Shown one piece after another: positions 59,153 to 64,000 of a DNA stretch of 64,000 nt. The first letter of the stretch is position 1; the number at the start of each line of letters is the position of its first letter. The notes under the pieces are model-generated. The model was not told where the DNA came from. It did no database searches and saw nothing but the letters and a program-made list of their open reading frames with translations. The DNA comes from Granulosicoccus sp045106475. Lineage in GTDB: Bacteria > Pseudomonadota > Gammaproteobacteria > Granulosicoccales > Granulosicoccaceae. The stretch is taken from the NCBI GenBank assembly GCA_045106475.1, contig JBGCEO010000050.1, positions 1 to 64,000 of the forward strand, in the 5' to 3' direction. The position numbers were made by a program, and so were the translations under genes.

Positions 59153-60349
59153 TTATGCAGTGGCAAGTCGCTGCTGCTGCCTGGTCAACCAGAGACCCCA
59201 AACGGATAAACACGCAGAAATACTCAACAACACGAATAACCAGCTATCACCGAAAGGCAAAAGATAACCCACCATAAAGGTCAATATCACCCCAAAGGCA
59301 GTTTGCATGCTGCCTGCCAAACCCGAAGCAGAAGCCGCCAGTTTGGGTTGTATGCTCATGGCCACGCTAATCATGCTCGGCAGCGACACACCATTGCTGA
59401 AGGCCACCAGCTGCATCGGTAGAAAGAGACTAATGGGATGGGAAAACGGCGACAGTATCCAGAACAAGCTCACGCCTATCGCAAAGGGTACGAAACCCCA
59501 TAGAATCATACGCTCGACACCATAGCGTTCAGAGAACTTACCTGCTATCAGATTGCCACTTAGATAGCCCGTGGCAACCATTGCGAACCAGATTCCATAG
59601 CTGGACGCACTAAGACCACGGCTCTCCATGGCTACATAGGGCGCACCAGCCAAAAAGGCATAATACACACCCACGGCACCGGCCTGCATGCACGCGCATG
59701 CCAGGAAACGGGGATTGCGCAGCAGTATCATGGACGATGACATCATCGATTCGCCGCGTGGCTCAGCAGTGGCTCCCACTTGCTTGGAAGCCAGCGTCTC
59801 GACCTGGTGCAACCAGGCAAACAAGATGAGTAAACTGGACAAAGCCGCAAGACCTGCATACATGTAACGCCAGCTATACAAGTCTGTCACCCAACCACCT
59901 ACTGCCGGTCCAAACAACGGCGCAACCATCATCGCTGTGGTCATATAGCCAATCACACTGGCAGCTCGATCACGGGAGAATACGTCCCGAACAATCGTGC
60001 GAGGTAGAAAAACACAAACCGCCCCACCCACTCCCTGGATGAATCGACCAAACAGCAACCATTCGATCGACATGGCAGCAGCACATACCAGACTTCCTAC
60101 AACAAACACACAAAGACCCAGCAGCATAATGGGACGACGACCAAAGCGATCCGCGGCAGGTCCCAGTACCAACTGTGATATTAGACTGGCAAGTAAAAAA
60201 ATCGTGAGAACAAGCTGAGCCATTTCATATGGCGTGTTGAGTTCCAACATGATGGCAGTGGTCGCAGGCAACACTCCATTGAGTGTCATCGGCCCAATCG
60301 CAGACACTACTATGAGCAATAGGAGCAAAGGCAGGCCAAGTGTCTTCAA
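59153..60349 (-). CDS. MFS transporter, Bcr/CflA drug-resistance type
   Basis: The 398-residue protein has twelve hydrophobic helices. The first loop carries the MFS motif GPAADRFGRRPIMLLG, and the second helix region TPYEMAQLVLTIFLLASLISQLVLG, fits the Bcr/CflA group. It likely exports drugs or metabolites by proton antiport. The start is a TTG that overlaps the stop of the CitE-like gene (TTGA at 60346-60349), so it is co-translated with it. The next gene, an SDR, converges 9 bp away. Confidence 0.9.
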   Translation of the reverse strand: MKTLGLPLLLLLIVVSAIGPMTLNGVLPATTAIMLELNTPYEMAQLVLTIFLLASLISQLVLGPAADRFGRRPIMLLGLCVFVVGSLVCAAAMSIEWLLFGRFIQGVGGAVCVFLPRTIVRDVFSRDRAASVIGYMTTAMMVAPLFGPAVGGWVTDLYSWRYMYAGLAALSSLLILFAWLHQVETLASKQVGATAEPRGESMMSSSMILLRNPRFLACACMQAGAVGVYYAFLAGAPYVAMESRGLSASSYGIWFAMVATGYLSGNLIAGKFSERYGVERMILWGFVPFAIGVSLFWILSPFSHPISLFLPMQLVAFSNGVSLPSMISVAMSIQPKLAASASGLAGSMQTAFGVILTFMVGYLLPFGDSWLFVLLSISACLSVWGLWLTRQQQRLATA

Positions 60350-61218
60350 ACGAGCGCGCCCCGTTTCTTTGCTCTCGCCAGAGTACGTTGGGCCATTTGC
60401 AAATGCAGGCGTTCTATCATTTGACCATTTAGTTGCAATACACCAGCGCCTTCATTGGCAGGATCAGCGAAAGCCGCAACCACTGCCAACGCATGCTCGA
60501 CTTCACTTTGGGAAGGCGTAAATATATTGTTTGCGATATCAATTTGAGTGGGATGAATCAGGGTCTTGCCATCCATACCCATGGAGACTCCCTGCACACA
60601 TTCAGATTCGTAGCCTTCAAGATCCCTATATTCGTTATATACACCATCCAGAATGCCCAGGTGATTAGCTTTGGCAGCCGCCACCCAAGTCATTAACCAG
60701 GGCAATAGATAGGTGCGATCAGAGCTGATAGGCATATTTGCAGATCTTGACAGATCATTATTGCCCACAAGCAGAGCAGTCAATCTAGGTAGATCCTTTT
60801 TACAGCCAGCAATCTTAGCTGCGTTAACAACAGCCGCGGCGGACTCCATCATGGCCCAGATGGCTACATTAGATGCTCGATGATCAGCATCAAGCAGTGC
60901 CGATACTCTGGCAATATCCTCAGCTGATTCGACCTTGGGCAAAACCAGTACATCAGGGATACTGCTAATAACGGCATCCACATCATCCTGATACCAGAGC
61001 GTATCGGCAGCGTTTATGCGTAAGGCACGAAGCCGATAGCCATAATCAACTTCGGTCAAGGTCTTAACAGCCTGATCTCGAGCCATCAGCTTAGCCTCAG
61101 GACCAACCGAGTCTTCCAGATCGATAATAATTGCATCAGCCGCCAGGCCAGGCCCCTTGGACAGTGCACGCGCATTACTCGCAGGCATATAAAGGGCAGA
61201 GCGACAGTCAAATGTCAT
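60346..61218 (-). CDS. CitE-like HpcH/HpaI aldolase/CoA-lyase family protein
   Basis: The protein has about 290 residues. The TIM-barrel pattern of the CitE/malyl-CoA lyase group is clear: RSALYMPASNARALSKGPGLAADAIIIDLEDSVGPEAK with the metal-binding Glu/Asp, LRINAADTLWYQDD, VLVLPKVESAED, IWAMMESAAAVVNA and GKTLIHPTQI. It probably cleaves or makes a (3S)-citramalyl- or malyl-CoA-type bond. The ATG at 61218 is preferred to a TTG at 61224. A short repeat array lies just upstream at 61261-61368, in the region that should hold its promoter. Confidence 0.88.
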   Translation of the reverse strand: MTFDCRSALYMPASNARALSKGPGLAADAIIIDLEDSVGPEAKLMARDQAVKTLTEVDYGYRLRALRINAADTLWYQDDVDAVISSIPDVLVLPKVESAEDIARVSALLDADHRASNVAIWAMMESAAAVVNAAKIAGCKKDLPRLTALLVGNNDLSRSANMPISSDRTYLLPWLMTWVAAAKANHLGILDGVYNEYRDLEGYESECVQGVSMGMDGKTLIHPTQIDIANNIFTPSQSEVEHALAVVAAFADPANEGAGVLQLNGQMIERLHLQMAQRTLARAKKRGALV

Positions 61219-61260
61219 CAGCAATAATCTCTGTAAATGAATACAACATACCTTAAAACA

Positions 61261-61368
61261 CCACTATGTGAAGCTAATCCCGCACCACCACGATGTGCAG
61301 CTAGACCTGCACCACCACTATGTGAAGCCAATCCCGCACCACCACGATGTGAAGCTAGACCTGCACCA
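61261..61368. repeat. 27-bp tandem repeat, alternating A-B-A-B
   Basis: Four 27-bp units (61261-61287, 61288-61314, 61315-61341, 61342-61368) run head to tail. Units 1 and 3 share CCACTATGTGAAGC and end in AATCCCGCACCA; units 2 and 4 share CCACGATGTG and end in CTAGACCTGCACCA. The pattern is thus a 54-bp unit made twice, after an older 27-bp duplication. As 27 is a multiple of three, a His-rich frame stays open, but I do not take it as a gene. It lies between the divergent CitE-like and purD genes. Confidence 0.9.
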
Positions 61369-61502
61369 TCTCTGTCAGGCAAACCAAACAATAAGTGGTA
61401 AAAACAAACTTTTGGCCACGGTATTTTGGGGGAGAATCAGTAACAAGTGTGGAGCGTTGATTGGGGTGCGTTAGAATAACGCTTTTGCGGATTTAACAGG
61501 CG

Positions 61503-62777
61503 ATGCATCTCTTACTGATTGGAAGCGGCGGACGCGAGCATGCGATGGCCTGGAAACTGGCACAGTCACCTGCTGTTACCCGAATCAGTGTAGCTCCTGG
61601 CAATCCAGGTATGCAGCTTGAAGACAAGGTTGAATTACTCGATATTGCGGTTAGCGATCATGCCTCGTTACTCGCATTTGCTCGCGAACACTCTGTACAT
61701 CTGACCATCGTAGGTCCTGAAGCACCTCTGGTTGCAGGCATCGTTGATCTGTTTAACGAAGCCGGCTTGCGCATATTTGGCCCACAGCAATCAGCAGCAC
61801 AGCTAGAGGGCAGTAAAGCATTTGCCAAGGATTTCATGGCGAGGCACCGGATTCCCACCGCCGCCTATGCCACTTTTAGCCAAGCTGCCCCGGCGATAGC
61901 ATGGATCAAAGAACGTGGTGCACCGATCGTTGTTAAAGCAGACGGTCTTGCAGCTGGCAAAGGTGTTGTTGTCGCTCAAACTATCGAAGAGGCTTGTAAT
62001 GCCGTCGAGTCCATGCTCGCAGGACAATTTGGAGACGCTGGTGCACAAGTGGTTGTAGAAGAGTTTTTGAGCGGAGAAGAGGCAAGCTTCATCGCCGTCG
62101 TATCGGGGCGACACTGTTTACCGCTGGCCAGTAGTCAGGATCACAAGGCACGTGACGAAGGTGATCAGGGCCCTAATACCGGCGGCATGGGCGCATACTC
62201 CCCCGCCCCGGTTGTGACTGATGAGGTTCATGCACATGTCGTCAGCGATATCCTCCAACCCACTATTGATGCACTAGCCAATGACGGTATGCCGTTTACC
62301 GGGTTTCTATACGTTGGCTTGATGATTGAAAATGGTCAAGCACGAGTGGTGGAATACAACGTGCGTTTGGGTGATCCTGAAACTCAACCACTCATGATGC
62401 GATTAGAAAGTGATTTGTTGTCACTATTGGATCATGCAGTTGACGGCACACTGAATGAAACCGAGGCAGTTTGGCATGCTGGCAGCGCCATTGGAGTTGT
62501 ACTGGCTGCTGGCGAATACCCTGCAGGTAGCAGTCAGGGTAAGCCGATCACTGGATTAGATTCAGTCAATTCTAAAAACTGTAAGGTATTCCACGCAGGC
62601 ACTAAAATCGAGAACGATCGCATAGTGACTGCAGGTGGCCGGGTGCTCTGTGCAACAGCTATCGGTAATACACTTCTTGAAGCCAAACAGCACGCTGAAA
62701 CAGCAGCGGCACAGATTCATTGGGAAGGCTATCGATATCGCAGCGATATTGGTTACCGTGCAATCAGCAGAACTTGA
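61503..62777 (+). CDS. purD: Phosphoribosylamine--glycine ligase (GAR synthetase)
   Basis: The 424-residue protein has the PurD features: LLIGSGGREHAMAWKLAQSP at the start, VGPEAPLVAGIVD, the ATP-grasp part GSKAFAKDFMARHRIPTAAY, PIVVKADGLAAGKGVVVA, and QDHKARDEGDQGPNTGGMGAYSPAP with VRLGDPETQPLMMRL. It catalyses the second step of purine synthesis. It is a single gene, not next to purH here. The ATG at 61503 gives the expected N-terminus. Confidence 0.95.
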   Translation: MHLLLIGSGGREHAMAWKLAQSPAVTRISVAPGNPGMQLEDKVELLDIAVSDHASLLAFAREHSVHLTIVGPEAPLVAGIVDLFNEAGLRIFGPQQSAAQLEGSKAFAKDFMARHRIPTAAYATFSQAAPAIAWIKERGAPIVVKADGLAAGKGVVVAQTIEEACNAVESMLAGQFGDAGAQVVVEEFLSGEEASFIAVVSGRHCLPLASSQDHKARDEGDQGPNTGGMGAYSPAPVVTDEVHAHVVSDILQPTIDALANDGMPFTGFLYVGLMIENGQARVVEYNVRLGDPETQPLMMRLESDLLSLLDHAVDGTLNETEAVWHAGSAIGVVLAAGEYPAGSSQGKPITGLDSVNSKNCKVFHAGTKIENDRIVTAGGRVLCATAIGNTLLEAKQHAETAAAQIHWEGYRYRSDIGYRAISRT

Positions 62778-62789
62778 ACTCTGACAAAC

Positions 62790-62803
62790 GCGCTAGCTAG
62801 CGC
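62790..62803. terminator. 14-bp palindrome between purD and rho
   Basis: GCGCTAGCTAGCGC is a perfect palindrome that includes the rho stop codon (62797-62799) and lies 13 bp after the purD stop. It may help end both convergent transcripts, but there is no T-run and the loop would be very tight. Confidence 0.35.
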
Positions 62804-64000
62804 TTCATTGAATCAAAGAATTCGTTGTTAGTCTTGGTTTGCTGCAAACGACCCAAGAGAAATTCAACCGCTTCTATTTCATCCATCGAGTGAATAAATT
62901 TGCGCAAAATCCAGGTCTTTTGTAGCTCTTCCTGATCCATCATGAGTTCTTCGCGACGAGTTCCTGATCGATTGATATTGATCGCCGGGAATACACGCTT
63001 TTCAGCAATGCGTCTATCCAGATGAAGCTCCATGTTACCGGTACCCTTAAACTCTTCATAGATAACCTCATCCATCTTAGAGCCTGTATCAACCAGTGCA
63101 GTTGCGATGATCGTTAAGCTGCCGCCCTCTTCAATATTACGCGCCGCACCAAAAAAACGTTTAGGACGATGCAATGCATTTGCGTCAACACCACCAGTTA
63201 ACACCTTGCCCGAAGACGGTACAACCGTATTGTAGGCACGAGCCAGTCGTGTAATGGAATCGAGCAGGATAACGACGTCTTTCTTGTGCTCAACCAAACG
63301 CTTGGCTTTTTCGATAACCATCTCAGCAACTTGCACGTGTCGAGCAGCAGGTTCATCAAACGTACTTGATATGACTTCACCCTGAACCATACGCTGCATT
63401 TCAGTGACTTCTTCCGGGCGCTCATCAATCAGCAGCACGATTAAATAGGAATCCGGAGAATTTGCAGCAATACTTTGCGCGATGTTCTGCAGCATGAGTG
63501 TCTTACCCGCCTTGGGTGGAGACACGATAAGACCACGTTGGCCTTTACCAATGGGTGCTGCGAAGTCAATGATTCGTGCGGTTATATCCTCCGTACTACC
63601 GTTGCCCCTTTCCATGGTAAATCGATCATTAGCATGCAAAGGTGTAAGGTTTTCGAACAGTACTTTGTTCTTAGCTTGTTCGGGCGGACTGAAGTTAATT
63701 TCATCAACTTTCAGCAAAGCGAAATAACGTTCACCTTCTTTGGGAGGTCGTATTTTGCCAAAAATAGAGTCTCCGGTTCGCAAAGCAAACCGCCGTATTT
63801 GACTCGGTGATACATATATATCATCTGGCCCTGCCAGATAAGAACTGTCAGCTGATCGCAGGAAACCAAAACCATCCTGAAGTATTTCCAGCACACCACC
63901 ACCGAAGATATCTTCACCTTTACGCGACTGCGCTTTCAGGATCGAAAAGATCATGTCCTGTTTGCGTTGCCTCGCAATGCTCTCAACGCCAATTGACTGC
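62797..64000 (-). CDS. rho: Transcription termination factor Rho (5' end cut by window edge)
   Basis: The open frame runs from the window edge to a stop at 62797, about 400 residues. It is read through the ATG at 63954, because the codons upstream (SIGVESIARQRKQD) match the Rho N-terminal helical domain and only about 15-25 residues should be missing. The RNA-binding cold-shock-like part (DGFGFLRSADSSYLAGPDDIYVSPSQIRRF), Walker A (SPPKAGKTLML), Walker B (VVILLDSITRLARAYN), Q-loop (GKVLTGGVDANAL) and R-loop regions are intact. Rho is an RNA-dependent ATPase that ends transcription, usually as a hexamer. Confidence 0.96.
   Translation of the reverse strand, partial: QSIGVESIARQRKQDMIFSILKAQSRKGEDIFGGGVLEILQDGFGFLRSADSSYLAGPDDIYVSPSQIRRFALRTGDSIFGKIRPPKEGERYFALLKVDEINFSPPEQAKNKVLFENLTPLHANDRFTMERGNGSTEDITARIIDFAAPIGKGQRGLIVSPPKAGKTLMLQNIAQSIAANSPDSYLIVLLIDERPEEVTEMQRMVQGEVISSTFDEPAARHVQVAEMVIEKAKRLVEHKKDVVILLDSITRLARAYNTVVPSSGKVLTGGVDANALHRPKRFFGAARNIEEGGSLTIIATALVDTGSKMDEVIYEEFKGTGNMELHLDRRIAEKRVFPAININRSGTRREELMMDQEELQKTWILRKFIHSMDEIEAVEFLLGRLQQTKTNNEFFDSMKR

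Noticed and set aside
61268..61474. Open frame for a His-rich nonapeptide-repeat protein
   Set aside because: The unit length of 27 bp keeps any frame open. There is only a GTG start without a ribosome-binding site, and the part after the repeat has no family resemblance.

Overview
The window looks like part of a gammaproteobacterial chromosome, most likely a free-living and probably marine chemoheterotroph. The evidence is a proteobacterial Rho, a DsrC/DsrMK-type redox module with siroheme genes, a Puu-type polyamine pathway, TRAP and NMT1-type ABC uptake systems, and compact operons with many ATGA/GTGA start-stop overlaps. I cannot name a genus from sequence alone. Both ends cut through genes: a LuxR-type regulator on the left and rho on the right.

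Layout. (1) 1-1854, minus strand: a three-gene operon for a FeeM-like N-acyl synthase, a SAM methyltransferase and a LuxR-type autoinducer-binding regulator. It looks like a quorum-sensing cassette without a LuxI. (2) 2162-2450: short tandem repeats, then a GNAT gene, a long gene-poor stretch with one possible micro-ORF, and an ABA4-like membrane protein coupled to a DUF2147 protein. (3) 5698-16084, minus: eleven genes in one direction. They encode a TRAP transporter (P-M-Q), an isochorismatase-like hydrolase, two NMT1-type binding proteins, an SDR, an allantoinase/dihydroorotase-like amidohydrolase, an ABC ATPase and permease, and a DUF3830 protein. A MocR regulator is divergent at 16257. I read this as uptake and hydrolysis of a cyclic ureide or similar N-heterocycle. 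(4) 17892-22081: an epoxide hydrolase, gabD with a tandemly copied 3' end, and an insertion sequence. (5) 22125-28421, minus: a small biosynthetic cluster (alpha/beta hydrolase, adenylation-PCP-hydrolase fusion, EctB-like aminotransferase, DegT-like aminotransferase).

(6) 28523-38644: psuG, a MAPEG protein, pdxJ, a NarL-type two-component pair, a methyltransferase with a DUF2238-like membrane protein, two tandem spondin-domain exported proteins, then convergent DUF305 and YHYH proteins and a small hypothetical gene. (7) 38734-47906: siroheme and sulfur redox functions (TrpD2-like protein, cysG, Rieske protein; cbiX-like chelatase, dsrC, dsrM-like, dsrK-like), plus an EamA transporter and oligopeptidase B. 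(8) 47981-56638: gamma-glutamyltransferase, a CsbD-like lipoprotein, a divergent HisD paralogue, and a putrescine operon by the gamma-glutamyl route (puuB, glutamine amidotransferase, puuA, second puuB-like oxidase). GabD at 19239 could complete that route to succinate. (9) 56889-64000: a LysM protein, GT-D glycosyltransferase, SDR, MFS exporter with a CitE-like lyase, purD and rho.

The strongest candidates for something undescribed are the FeeM-like/methyltransferase/LuxR operon at the left edge and the small adenylation-PCP cluster at 22-28 kb. Several tandem-repeat patches (7, 8, 27 and 31 bp units) sit in intergenic spaces, and the 7-bp patches at 2.2 kb and 41.7 kb appear related. I saw no CRISPR array, rRNA or tRNA.
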